64,000 bases of DNA, from contig OY723261.1 of assembly GCA_963210315.1 (NCBI GenBank), positions 1,364,001 through 1,428,000 of the forward strand. The letters run 5' to 3'. Source of the stretch: Rhynchopus euleeides (lineage: Eukaryota > Euglenozoa > Diplonemea > Diplonemida > Diplonemidae). The notes under the pieces were generated by a model. The model ran no database searches and was not told the DNA's origin. It saw only the letters and a program-made list of their open reading frames with translations. Below, piece after piece: positions 42,194-51,724 of the stretch. The translations under genes were made by a program, and so were the position numbers. Numbering within the stretch: position 1 is the first letter of the stretch; each line of letters opens with the position of its first letter.

Positions 42194-43465
42194 ATGTTTA
42201 CTGTGTTGGCATGTGCAGACCTCCAGGGAGGGAAGGTGAACTTGGAGCTGACGTTTCCCACGCTGCCGAACGTGGGGGAGCTGACGCGGCGCATCGAAGA
42301 GGTGTTTGGAAATGAAGTGCGTGTGGCCGGCGGGGAAGCGAACTACGAGTTCCGTGTGAACCGCCTGCAGATCTACGACGATGTGCTCCTCAAGTGGGTC
42401 GACCTTGTCAGCAGCACACAGCTCCATGAGTACGACCAGGTCTACGTCTTCCAGCCCCAGACACACTGGCACATCGACACGCAGCAAGACCTGCCCCCAC
42501 CCCGCCCTCCCACCGGGGGCATGGGCTACTCTGGGGGCGGTGGCGGTGCCGGGTACGCACCCCCGACCAGCGGGGCCCCTGCCCCGCACCCCACACCGCG
42601 GGAGGCGCACGGGCAGGTCATGCCTGCGCCTACGCCCCACGGCGGCAGCCATGCCGTGTCCAGCCACCCTGCAGGTGGGGAGCGGCCCAACATCCCGGCG
42701 CATGAGAAGGTGCAGGTTGTGTTCAAAGAGATGGACATCCACAACAAGGGGTATATTGAGTACCCAGAGTTCGAGCGGGCGCTGAGGGAGCGGGGGCTTG
42801 ACTTCTCGACGAACACGACAGGGGAGCTGTTCTACAAGGCTGACCTGAACAGGGACGGGAGGGTCACCATGGATGAGTGGAGCAACTGGGGGCAGATCTA
42901 CCCCAACACGCTGGAGACGCTGTACTTCCGCTCGAAGGACACGTCGGAGGAGGCGATGCTACGGGGGCAGATCCAGCGGGCGCACGACCAGATGGCAGCC
43001 AACAAGTCGCAGATCGAGGCGCTGCAACGCCAGTTGGAGCAGAACCACAATGAGACGCTGTCGCTGCAGTCGCAGATCGGCCCCCTGCAGCAGCAGGCCA
43101 TTGCGGCTGCGCAGAAGCGGGCCAACCTGACGGGTGAGGAGCGAGAGCTCCTCGAGGAGGAGATTCGGATGGAGCGGCAGCGTGACCAGATGCGCCTGCA
43201 ACAGGCGCGGTTCCGTGAAGTGTCGGAGAAGTTCAACCGCGAGTCTGCAACAAAGGTATGCTGCCGAGGGGGTGGGTGGCGGCTTCAGGTGGGGGCGTGG
43301 GGGTTGGTGGGATTGTGTCGGGGATGGCGTTGCGGGCGAGCTTGGGTAGAGTGTCTGGTCGCACAGCAAGGGGGGTTTGGCACTAAGCATTGCAAGCGTT
43401 GACACTCGCCATCCATATCACAGGGATCCCCTCGCCGCGCGCGCGATGTTGCCCCAGGACTCTAG
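42194..43465 (+). CDS. BILBO1: BILBO1-like flagellar pocket collar protein, two exons
   Basis: Exons 42194-43255 and 43424-43465; 367 residues. Residues 1-105 match the ubiquitin-like N-terminal domain of trypanosome BILBO1 (GGKVNLELTFPTLPNVGEL, LLKWVDL, QVYVFQP, HWHIDTQQDLPPP). A Pro/Gly linker follows, then two EF-hands (about 181-192, degenerate; 217-228 DLNRDGRVTMDE, canonical), YPNTLETLYFRSK, and a coiled coil from about 250 to 354. In trypanosomes the protein builds the flagellar pocket collar. The intron begins GTATGC; two acceptors are possible (ATATCACAG, or CGCACAG at about 43366), each giving only a short tail. The coiled coil is therefore much shorter than in trypanosomes (587 residues, from memory). 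More distant exons cannot be excluded. Confidence 0.85.
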
Positions 43466-43733
43466 CCCAGATGTATTTGTTTTCCGTTCCTGTTTGTAGC
43501 CCCTAGATACCAAATGTGTACAGTGCCGCTAGTACCCTAGTTAGGTCTATCCAGCTCCGTCTTCAGCTAAGGTTTGTTGCGACGATCGATGTCCAAGGAA
43601 GGCGTACGGTAGAGAAGGAGAGAGTTGGTCAGGGTTGCCGGGGGCTCGCTCTTTGTTGACCTGCATTCCTGGTTGGCGTCAGGCCGGTGAGAGTTCCTGC
43701 AAGTCAGGACAGCCATTACCGCGCCTCTGCAGC

Positions 43734-43820
43734 GTGATGACTCACATACACACACAAATCACTCCAATCCTACGCACCTTGTGTGCGGACGACGATGCTT
43801 CAACATGCACCACCATCTGA
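43734..43820 (+). ncRNA. C/D-box snoRNA, double-guide unit form II, copy 1
   Basis: 87 nt from C box GTGATGA (43734-43740) to D box CTGA (43817-43820), with TGCAG/CTGCA flanks forming a terminal stem. The D guide CATGCACCACCA (43804-43815) pairs with SSU rRNA TGGTGGTGCATG. The internal guide ACAAATCACTCC (43754-43765) pairs with GGAGTGATTTGT, which in most eukaryotes lies about 20-30 nt downstream of the first target. A GCAC...GTGC hairpin and a C'-like CGATGCT separate the guides. Two independent 12-nt matches beside the boxes are strong evidence; rRNA sequences are recalled. Confidence 0.78.
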
Positions 43821-43870
43821 CTGCACATGCTGCTGTCTTGTCTCACTTTGTGGGATCCCATGACATCTGT

Positions 43871-43942
43871 AAGAGTTTTGCACACCACCTTCGATCACAC
43901 CCTTGCGAAGGCTATGCAGGTGACTTGTCCTCTCTGAGATAG
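43871..43942 (+). ncRNA. module A copy 7
   Basis: Full copy, 50 nt after the form II snoRNA and about 130 bp upstream of the cysteine-rich gene. Confidence 0.45.
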
Positions 43943-44069
43943 CAACGTTTGGCAACAGATATGGGCTACAGATGGGTCCCAACTACAGAATGTCTCACAC
44001 GTATCATCTAGTAACGACCGAAGCTTACACACCCCACACGCACAGAGGTAGCGACCACACGGTATAACA

Positions 44070-45296
44070 ATGAAAGCAACGATGTTCCTCCTGGCCATCG
44101 GATGCGCGACCTTGGCCCACGCAAGAGACGTGTGTGACGGTGCAGCCTTCTGCGGTGGCATCGCAAACAAGGCCTGCAAGACTGGCTACACATGTCTGGA
44201 TGACCCCGACGACACATGTGATCCCAATAACGGCGGTCGGGACTGCAGCGGGTGCTGTGTGCGCCTTGTGATCCCAGAGACTCCGAAGCCGGCCCCTGTC
44301 GCCGACACGTGCACAACGTGCGGCGGCATTGCCAACATCCAGTGCGCTGCCGGTTGGACCTGCATGGACGACACCCGCGACAACTGCGACCCGAACAACG
44401 GCGGGAGGGACTGCAGCGGGTGCTGCGTGCGCCTTGTGGTCCCTGAGACTCCGAAGCCGGCCCCTGTCGCCGACACGTGCACAATGTGCGGCGGTATTGC
44501 CAACATCCAGTGCTCTACCGGTTTCACCTGCATGGACGACACCCGTGACAACTGCGACCCCAACAACGGCGGGCGGGACTGCAGCGGGTGCTGCGTGCGC
44601 CTTGTGATCCCCGAGACGTCTTCGTCTGCTGCTGCATCTGTCGACACGTGCACGATGTGCGGCGGTATTGCCAACATCCAGTGCGACGCCGGTTTCACCT
44701 GCATGGACGACACCCGCGACAACTGCGACCCCAACAACGGCGGCAGGGACTGCAGCGGGTGCTGCGTGCGCCTCGTGATCCCTGAGACGCCGAAGCCGGC
44801 CCCTGTCGACACGTGCACGATGTGCGGCGGCATTGCCAACATCCAGTGCTCTGCCGGTTTCACCTGCATGGACGACACCCGCGACAACTGCGACCCCAAC
44901 AACGGCGGGAGGGACTGCAGCGGGTGCTGTGTGCGTCTGGTGATCCCTGAGAAGTCTTCGTCTGCTGCTGCATCTGTCGACACGTGTACGATGTGCGGTG
45001 GCATTGCCAACATCCAGTGCTCTGCCGGTTTCACCTGCATGGACGACACCCGTGACAACTGCGACCCGAACAACGGCGGGAGGGACTGCAGCGGGTGCTG
45101 CGTGCGCCTTGTGGTCCCTGAGACTCCGAAGCCGGCCCCTGTCGCCGACACGTGCACGATGTGCGGCGGTATTGCCAACATCCAGTGCTCTGCCGGTTGG
45201 ACCTGCATGGACGACACCCGTGACAACTGCGACCCTAACAAAGGCGGGAGGGACTGCAGCGGGTGCTGTGTGCGCCTCGTGATCCCCGACCATTAG
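44070..45296 (+). CDS. secreted cysteine-rich protein with 7 tandem repeats
   Basis: 408 residues, paralogue of 12711-14774. It has the same signal peptide and first unit, then six further units of the CGGIANIQC...DDTRDNCDP...GGRDCSGCC type. Linkers alternate: four of the ETPKPAPV type and two of an unrelated ETSSSAAAS type. The fourth repeated unit begins PVDTC, one residue shorter than others. Flanking modules are shared with the first gene, showing a segmental duplication followed by change in repeat number. Predicted extracellular; function unknown. Confidence 0.85.
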   Translation: MKATMFLLAIGCATLAHARDVCDGAAFCGGIANKACKTGYTCLDDPDDTCDPNNGGRDCSGCCVRLVIPETPKPAPVADTCTTCGGIANIQCAAGWTCMDDTRDNCDPNNGGRDCSGCCVRLVVPETPKPAPVADTCTMCGGIANIQCSTGFTCMDDTRDNCDPNNGGRDCSGCCVRLVIPETSSSAAASVDTCTMCGGIANIQCDAGFTCMDDTRDNCDPNNGGRDCSGCCVRLVIPETPKPAPVDTCTMCGGIANIQCSAGFTCMDDTRDNCDPNNGGRDCSGCCVRLVIPEKSSSAAASVDTCTMCGGIANIQCSAGFTCMDDTRDNCDPNNGGRDCSGCCVRLVVPETPKPAPVADTCTMCGGIANIQCSAGWTCMDDTRDNCDPNKGGRDCSGCCVRLVIPDH

Positions 45297-46446
45297 TCTG
45301 TTTTTCCCGTCCCCTCACTTTTTATGTCCTGCCCTCCTCCCAGTCGTGCCGACTTGTCCCGTCCCTTCCCCTGCCGTCTCTTCGGTCTCCCCGTTGTGCA
45401 GTGTTTCGCGGTGCTGGCTCGGCCACAATCCTACATTCTCGTCGGAGCCTTCTTGTTTTTCCTTCACTGGACGCCTTGAGTGTTGTCGGGCCCCTGTCTG
45501 CGTACTGCTGCTGCATGCACTTGCGTCTCTTTTGACGATGTGCAGTGTGACGGCTCAGGCCCCTCAGAACACGCCGATGACCTGGCGCTGTCCCTCTGTG
45601 ACCACTCGTGTGAGGACGTGTCGCTTCCCTTTGAGCCCCTTTGCCTTGCAGGGACACTGATGCGCTGGCGGAGGAGCTGACTGTGCCGTGTGCTGCCTCT
45701 GTTTTCGGAGGTTACCTGCTTTGTATCGCGTGTGCCCTGCACGTTATGCCCCCTCCCCTTGTGCCCTCACCATTGCTGTCCTCTGCAGCACGTTGTCGAT
45801 GGGAGACTGCCAGAATAGCTGTTGCTGCCTGCCTGGGTATCACCCCATGTGCACGGCGTGCGACGTGAAGAGCAGCCCCTGTACGCGTGCCCCTGCTGCG
45901 TGCGCGTGTCGCCGCCAGGTGTTGGTGTTGAGCCGTGTGCCCCTGTGATGTGCCGTAGGCAGTTATCGGATGTGCTGTCCCTGTGCTGCATGTCTGCATG
46001 CCCTGTCTGCGGTGTGTCTCTTCTTCAAGCATCCATTTTGTGTGTGTTGGAGTGTTGATGTTCTTTGCTTTGCTTTGACTTCCCTTGGAGGCACCCTGAT
46101 GCGCTGGAGAAGGAGCTGACTGTGCCGTGTGCCGCCTCTGTCTTCGGAGACTGCTGTGCGGTGTCTGACTCCTGTAGCCGTTGCTCGGGCGCCTTGTCTG
46201 TGCGTTCACCCGCACGCGTTGTCACTTTTTGCTTTTGTGTGTGTTCTTGCAAGCATCCTCGCTTCCGTACGAAACCTTCGGTGTGTCTCTGGGCAACTCG
46301 CCCACTGGCCCACCTGGACGCATGTCCGACAGCCGCAGTCGCTGACCGCAGCAGAAGCCCCACACACCCCGCCCTGTTGCCTGCCTTGCCTTGCCTGCTG
46401 GTGCTGTGCCGCCACACATGAGGAGGACCTGCCACTGCCTTGCACC
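45297..46446. repeat. 3' flank of the second cysteine-rich gene
   Basis: From about 45740 matches 14890-15520, and 46020-46440 also matches 58060-58480 almost exactly. The first about 440 bp are unique to this copy. No gene seen. Confidence 0.65.
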
Positions 46447-46533
46447 GTGATGACTCACATACACACACAAATCACTCCAATCCTACGCACCTTGTGTGCG
46501 GACGACGATGCTTCAACATGCACCACCATCTGA
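46447..46533 (+). ncRNA. C/D-box snoRNA form II, copy 2
   Basis: Boxes GTGATGA at 46447-46453 and CTGA at 46530-46533. Both guides are identical to copy 1. Confidence 0.75.
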
Positions 46534-46583
46534 CTGCACATGCTGCTGTCTTGTCTCACTTTGTGGGATCCCATGACATCTGC

Positions 46584-46655
46584 AAGAGTTTTGCACACCA
46601 CCTTCGATCACACCCTTGCGAAGGCTATGCAGGTGACTTGTCCTCTCTGAGATAG
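46584..46655 (+). ncRNA. module A copy 8
   Basis: Full copy ending AGATAG. Confidence 0.45.
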
Positions 46656-46720
46656 CGTGTATTAGTATTGCGTTGTAAGTGTGACAACATACCGTAAACA
46701 CACCCACACCCACACCAAAC

Positions 46721-46898
46721 AACGACCGTCAATTGGGTTGGGAGGCATCTGTCCCTGTGATGCACAGCTCCCCGCTGGACGTGCTCGGAAAGCAAAGCTG
46801 CAGGGCACGCCCTGTTGCGTTACGCATATCCATGGCCGCTCTGCGAGTGCCCGCAAGGGACGTGGGCAGCAGCGTCGAACCATGCGTCACACAGTCTC
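46721..46898. repeat. module B copy 5
   Basis: Complete copy; one change in the GCCCTGC arm region (CCCTGTTGCG). Confidence 0.6.
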
Positions 46899-46962
46899 TT
46901 CAGGCCACACAGAGTTCGTGAGAGTGAATGTGGATGTGAAGGTGATTATGAAGGTGAACCGC

Positions 46963-47027
46963 CAGCACTGCTTGGTTCCTTAGTTCGAGTTGTGCAGTAC
47001 TTACCTAAGGCTATCCTCTTTGCGAGA
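46963..47027. repeat. module C copy 4
   Basis: Carries ACTTACCT and ends GCGAGAAGG. Confidence 0.35.
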
Positions 47028-47097
47028 AGGAAGAGGTTGTGCCACAGGGCTGCACGAGATGCACATTCTGTGAAGGCGTTGAGCCTCGCACTCGCGG

Positions 47098-47144
47098 ATG
47101 ATGACAACTTTAACTTTACCTGGCGAATGAGCCTCTGGCGCTGA
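47098..47144 (+). ncRNA. candidate C/D-box snoRNA, type 1, copy 3
   Basis: Boxes at 47098-47104 and 47141-47144. Confidence 0.45.
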
Positions 47145-47408
47145 TTACATTCTTCCATTCGCAAACCAAGATCTGTGCTGACACGTGCATATGTGTGTGT
47201 GTCACAAGACAGCCACGTCTCGAGTCTTGTGTTGTGTTGTGTTGTGCGACTTGATATGCAAAGCTCCTGCCGTGGGTGAGTCACAGGGTTGCAGCACCGA
47301 CCCGCATCCATGTCCCTGGCAGGCTCAATGGCAGGAGCGAGACAGTTGTTGTGGTTCTGTGTGATGTTGTGTTGTGTCGTGTCGTGTTGTTCTGCATTCG
47401 TGGTGTGG

Positions 47409-47456
47409 ATGATGACAACCTTTTCAAGTTCTTGCTTGAGTGCTTCGGCTCGCTGA
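47409..47456 (+). ncRNA. candidate C/D-box snoRNA, type 2, copy 3
   Basis: Boxes at 47409-47415 and 47453-47456. Confidence 0.4.
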
Positions 47457-47568
47457 GGGCAGACATCTCGGACAATGGAGTTACCTCTGACACACACAAA
47501 CCCACACCACACCCACTTCCGCCTTGTGCGGAACACACACACCAAGAGTCGAGTGTCTGTTTCATCGC

Positions 47569-47640
47569 AAGAGTTTTGCACACCACCTTCGATCACACCC
47601 TTGCGAAGGCTATGCAGGTGACTTGTCCTCTCTGAGATAC
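47569..47640 (+). ncRNA. module A copy 9
   Basis: Full copy ending AGATAC, like copy 1; the whole block 47065-48119 duplicates 8377-9430. Confidence 0.45.
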
Positions 47641-47737
47641 CGCACGTTGTGGCACACACAGCACGATCACAATCACAGTCATACCCCTCACCACTCGATC
47701 TAAGCGCTAGTAAAAAATCACAAACACCACACCAAAC

Positions 47738-47915
47738 AACGACCGTCGATTGGGTTGGGAGGCATCTGTCCCTGTGATGCACAGCTCCCCGCTGGACGTG
47801 CTCGGAAAGCAAAGCTGCAGGGCACGCCCTGCTGCGTTACGCATATCCATGGCCGCTCTGCGAGTGCCCGCAAGGGACGTGGGCAGCAGCGTCGAACCAT
47901 GCGTCACACAGTCTC
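47738..47915. repeat. module B copy 6
   Basis: Complete copy, with GATTGGG as in copy 1. Confidence 0.6.
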
Positions 47916-48119
47916 GCGATACCAGCGAATGGCAGTGTTCTGCCACGGCACAATACAATACAATAGAACAAGAACCAGCACGTGGTGCAATTCTGCTGGG
48001 CACAGCTGTCGGTGCCGTGCTGCAGCGGGAAACACCTCGGAGAATATGAGGGTGTGTCGGGACGGAGGTGTGTGGGTCAAGGCGGTCATAGCTAGTGGGG
48101 ACACGTACGACCATCAGTC
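47916..48119. repeat. block shared with 9229-9430
   Basis: Nearly identical to the first copy, but at its end it runs directly into a truncated module A, a recombination joint. Confidence 0.75.
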
Positions 48120-48150
48120 ACCTTCGATCACACCCTTGCGAAGGCTATGC
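48120..48150 (+). repeat. module A copy 10, truncated
   Basis: Only the apical hairpin and part of the 3' arm remain (ACCTTCG...AAGGCTATGC), then the sequence switches to GTTTGACAGTACC of module E. It lacks the AGA box and is presumably non-functional. Confidence 0.75.
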
Positions 48151-48326
48151 GTTTGACAGTACCTACACGGTGTGTGTGTGTGTTTGGATATTGGTGCAGC
48201 CGATTCAGTTCCCCGCTGCATCTGCTGTGGTGCTGACGGGAGTTATATCAGGCGATATTATCTTCATTTGTGACTGAGGTTCCGTTGTGTGTGGGTTGGC
48301 ACTTCTCTATTTTGTGATTGGTGTTT

Positions 48327-48480
48327 GACAGTACCTACCTCACCGCCGCAGTGTCTTGTCGCTGCGGACGGTCCCTTAATGAGTACGAGATGCATCCTGT
48401 TGTCTCACTGACGGTGTGTGTGTGTTTGAATATTGGTGCAGCCGATTCAGTTCCCCGCTGCATCTGCTGTGGCGCTAAAA
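48327..48480. repeat. module E unit
   Basis: Intact CCGCAG/CTGCGG stem and GTACGAGATGC end. It joins directly to the Ran leader at about 48480. Confidence 0.5.
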
Positions 48481-48568
48481 GGAGCTCACCTCACCACCAC
48501 ACACCACCGCCACACATCAGAGGCAGCCATGCTCGCCACACAACAACACAATAGCCTCTTGCGGGACA

Positions 48569-49219
48569 ATGAGCGACGTGATGCCCACATTCAAGATGCT
48601 GCTGGTGGGTGACGGTGGGAGGGGGAAGACGACGTTTGTGAAGCGGCATCTGAGCGGGGAGTTCGAGAAGAAGTACATCCCGACTGTCGGGGTGGAGGTG
48701 CACCCGCTGAGGTTCCAGACCACAAAGGGGCCGGTGTGCTTCAACGTGTGGGATACGGCCGGGCAGGAAAAGTACGGGGGGCTGAGGGACGGGTACTACA
48801 TCCAAGGGCAGTGTGCCATCATCATGTTTGACGTGACATCGCGGCAGACGTACAAGAATGTGCCGAACTGGCACCGCGACGTGACGCGGGTGTGCGAGAC
48901 CGTGCCCGCAGTGCTGGTGGGGAACAAGGTGGACGTGATGGACCGGCAGGTCAAGGCGCGCGCGATCACATTCCACCGGCGGAAGAACCTGCAATACTAC
49001 GACGTGTCTGCGAAGTCGAACTTCAACTTTGAAAAGCCTTTCCTGTGGTTGATGCGTAAGCTGGCGAACGACAACAGCGTGGAGCTGACTGAAGCGGTGT
49101 GTAAGCCGGTGTCCCATGGGGCCTTGACCGCTTCCCAGATCGAAGCGCTGCGGATTGCTGCGGAAGAGTTCCGGCACGTGGATCTCGGCGACCTTGATGA
49201 AGATGATGAGTTTGCATAA
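48569..49219 (+). CDS. Ran GTPase, copy 2 (altered P-loop)
   Basis: 216 residues, identical to copy 1 except Thr18Arg in the P-loop (GDGGRGKTT) and Ile201Phe near the acidic tail. The P-loop position is next to the invariant Gly-Lys and touches nucleotide phosphates, so Arg is likely to alter GTP binding or hydrolysis. A single C-to-T change creates an out-of-frame ATG at 48529, eight nt after the likely trans-splice acceptor CACATCAG; its reading frame runs through the true start. Either a diverging paralogue or an early pseudogene. The promoter-side sequence is replaced by module E rather than module B. Confidence 0.85.
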   Translation: MSDVMPTFKMLLVGDGGRGKTTFVKRHLSGEFEKKYIPTVGVEVHPLRFQTTKGPVCFNVWDTAGQEKYGGLRDGYYIQGQCAIIMFDVTSRQTYKNVPNWHRDVTRVCETVPAVLVGNKVDVMDRQVKARAITFHRRKNLQYYDVSAKSNFNFEKPFLWLMRKLANDNSVELTEAVCKPVSHGALTASQIEALRIAAEEFRHVDLGDLDEDDEFA

Positions 49220-50372
49220 AACCCACGCCATCAACCAGAACGATTTGTTGGAGGCAGGTCATTTTTTGATGCTTGATTGACTGAGGTTGCTTGTGTTTTT
49301 TTTTGCAGTTGACTTTGGGACTCACATTGACGTTGACTTTGTGTTTGCATTTGACACTGCGTCCGACTTTCCCTTGTCCCCCTGACTTGAATCAGATTTG
49401 GGCTCCGTCTTTTGAGTTGCGATTTGACTGGTGGTATTTGTTGAAACTTTCTGTGTTTCTTGCTGGATCTTGTGACCCACTCACGCCACTTCATGGCACG
49501 TCAGGGTGCGTGTGTCCGCAGCAATGCCATCGGATATTGACACACTGCCGCAGTTTGCTGTCTGAATTCATGATCCAGCAGGACGCAGATGGTTTTTTTT
49601 GTCATGCCATCACATCACCCACTACCTTTTTTTTATTTGGTCAGAGTTTTTCTTTGAAGACTCCACCTGATTTGACCGTGGAGTTTGGGCGACGTTTGGT
49701 GGAGACTTTTTGACGACGACATTGCTTTGAAGATAGGACAGTGATTTGCCAGGGTTTTACAGGGTGTGGTGATGCGATGGCATTTTCTTTGAGGATGCAC
49801 TTGAGGAATGAGCATTTTTTTGACCAGTCATTTGCCGACGTTCGACTTGCGAACTCGGGTTTGCCCCTTGGCGACACCACCCTTGAACACTGGGTGACTG
49901 CCGTGATGCTGGCGCTTGCTCTCACGCCTGCGGCGTTCATAGGCCCGACTGTGGAACTGAACGTGGAGGCGTTGGGGAGGCAGTGGCGGCATCATGGCAT
50001 CATGTCCCAACCCTGTTTGTTTGTTTTTTTTGGGAGATGATTGTGTTTACTGTACCAAGCGGATTTGCGGCGCTCCGGCGCTTTTGGAGATTGACAACCC
50101 TCCCCTGTTTGTGCAGCAGGAAGTGCCTTTTGATGTTGTGTCCATTGTCTGGCTTTTTGGCCTTTTGGCCCCTCGATACCTTGCTCAGGTAACCTAACCC
50201 ATTGGGGCCACACAGCTGTGAAGAAGGCAGTGCAGACCGGAGGGAGTGGACGCAGAAGAGCAGCAACCCACCCCCACCCCGCATCCCGCACCCCACTCCA
50301 CCCCCAGCCAACACCTCGCAATACTTAGTTCCCGCAGGCATTTGCAGCCGTGCCACAGCCCACGACACCTGT
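49220..50372. other. Ran 3' flank without the hAT-like insertions
   Basis: Matches 16831-17130 and 19013-19725 and preserves both unoccupied target sites. It has about 50 bp (about 49477-49530) absent from copy 1. No gene accepted. Confidence 0.6.
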
Positions 50373-50444
50373 AAGAGTTTTGCACACCACCTTCGATCAC
50401 ACCCTTGCGAAGGCTATGCAGGTGACTTGTCCTCTCTGAGATAG
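50373..50444 (+). ncRNA. module A copy 11
   Basis: Full copy, joined almost directly to module C. Confidence 0.45.
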
Positions 50445-50472
50445 CAAACAGACGATTATGAAGGTGAACCGC

Positions 50473-50537
50473 CAGCACTGCTTGGTTCCTTAGTTCGAGT
50501 TGTGCAGTACTTACCTAAGGCTATCCTCTTTGCGAGA
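50473..50537. repeat. module C copy 5
   Basis: Carries ACTTACCT. No module B between it and module A here, unlike most arrays. Confidence 0.35.
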
Positions 50538-50608
50538 AGGAAGAGGTGGCGCCACAGGGCTGCACAAGATGCACATTCTGTGAAGAACGTTCAGCCTCGC
50601 ACTCGCGG

Positions 50609-50655
50609 ATGATGACAACTTTAACTTTACCTGGCGAATGAGCCTCTGGCGCTGA
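50609..50655 (+). ncRNA. candidate C/D-box snoRNA, type 1, copy 4
   Basis: Boxes at 50609-50615 and 50652-50655. Confidence 0.45.
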
Positions 50656-50929
50656 TTACATTCTTCCATTCGCAAACCAAGATCTGTGCTGACACGTGCA
50701 TATGTGTGTGTGTCACAAGACAGCCACGTCTCGAGTCTTGTGTTGTGTTGTGTTGTGCGACTTGATATGCAAAGCTCCTGCCGTGGGTGAGTCACAGGGT
50801 TGCAGCACCGACCCGCATCCATGTCCCTGGCAGGCTCAATGGCAGGAGCGAGACAGTTGTTGAGGTTCTGTGTGATGTTGTGTGATGTTGTGTTGTGTCG
50901 TGTCATATTGTTCTGCATTCGTGGTGTGG

Positions 50930-50977
50930 ATGATGACAACCTTTTCAAGTTCTTGCTTGAGTGCTTCGGCTCGCTGA
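50930..50977 (+). ncRNA. candidate C/D-box snoRNA, type 2, copy 4
   Basis: Boxes at 50930-50936 and 50974-50977. Confidence 0.4.
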
Positions 50978-51087
50978 GGGCAGACATCTCGGACAATGGA
51001 GTTACCTCTGACACACACAACCACACCACACCCACTTCCGCCTTGTGCGGAACACACACACCAAGAGTCAAGTGTCTGTTTCATCGC

Positions 51088-51159
51088 AAGAGTTTTGCAC
51101 ACCACCTTCGATCACACCCTTGCGAAGGCTATGCAGGTGACTTGTCCTCTCTGAGATAG
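51088..51159 (+). ncRNA. module A copy 12
   Basis: Full copy ending AGATAG. Confidence 0.45.
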
Positions 51160-51226
51160 CAGTGTCTGCAACGCAGGCACTGTGCAGGCGTGCACACATG
51201 TGTTCCACACAGCCCTCGTCAGTGTT

Positions 51227-51542
51227 GACAGTACCTACCTCACCGCCGCAGTGTCTTGTCGCTGCGGACGGTCCCTTAATGAGTACGAGATGCATCCTGT
51301 TGTCTCACTGACGGTGTGTGTGTGTGTGTGTTTGGATATTGGTGCAGCCGATTCAGTTCCCCGCTGCATGTGCTGTGGTGCTGACGGGAGTTATATCAGG
51401 CGAGACTATCTTCGTTGTGACTGAGGTCCCGTTGTGTGTGGGTTGGCGGACTTCTCCATTTTGTGTTTGTCGTTTGACAGTACCTACCTCACCACCGCAG
51501 TGTCTTGTCGCTGCGGACGGTCCCTTAATGAGTACGAGATTG
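51227..51542. repeat. module E, two units
   Basis: First unit intact with AGATGC at 51288-51293. The second ends AGATTG (51537-51542) where it meets the Hsp70 upstream region. Confidence 0.5.
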
Positions 51543-51724
51543 ATGAGGACAGCCATTTCCCCTTGTTCACGAATGCGCATTCACCGAGACTTGTACTTCA
51601 CATGCCTACCGGACAAGAGAAAGACCAGGAATACCGCCACCTTATCACCACCACCACCACCACCACCATCCCCCTGTACAGGTTATCACTCGTATAGTTT
51701 TAGATTCAAACAACACAAGACAAG

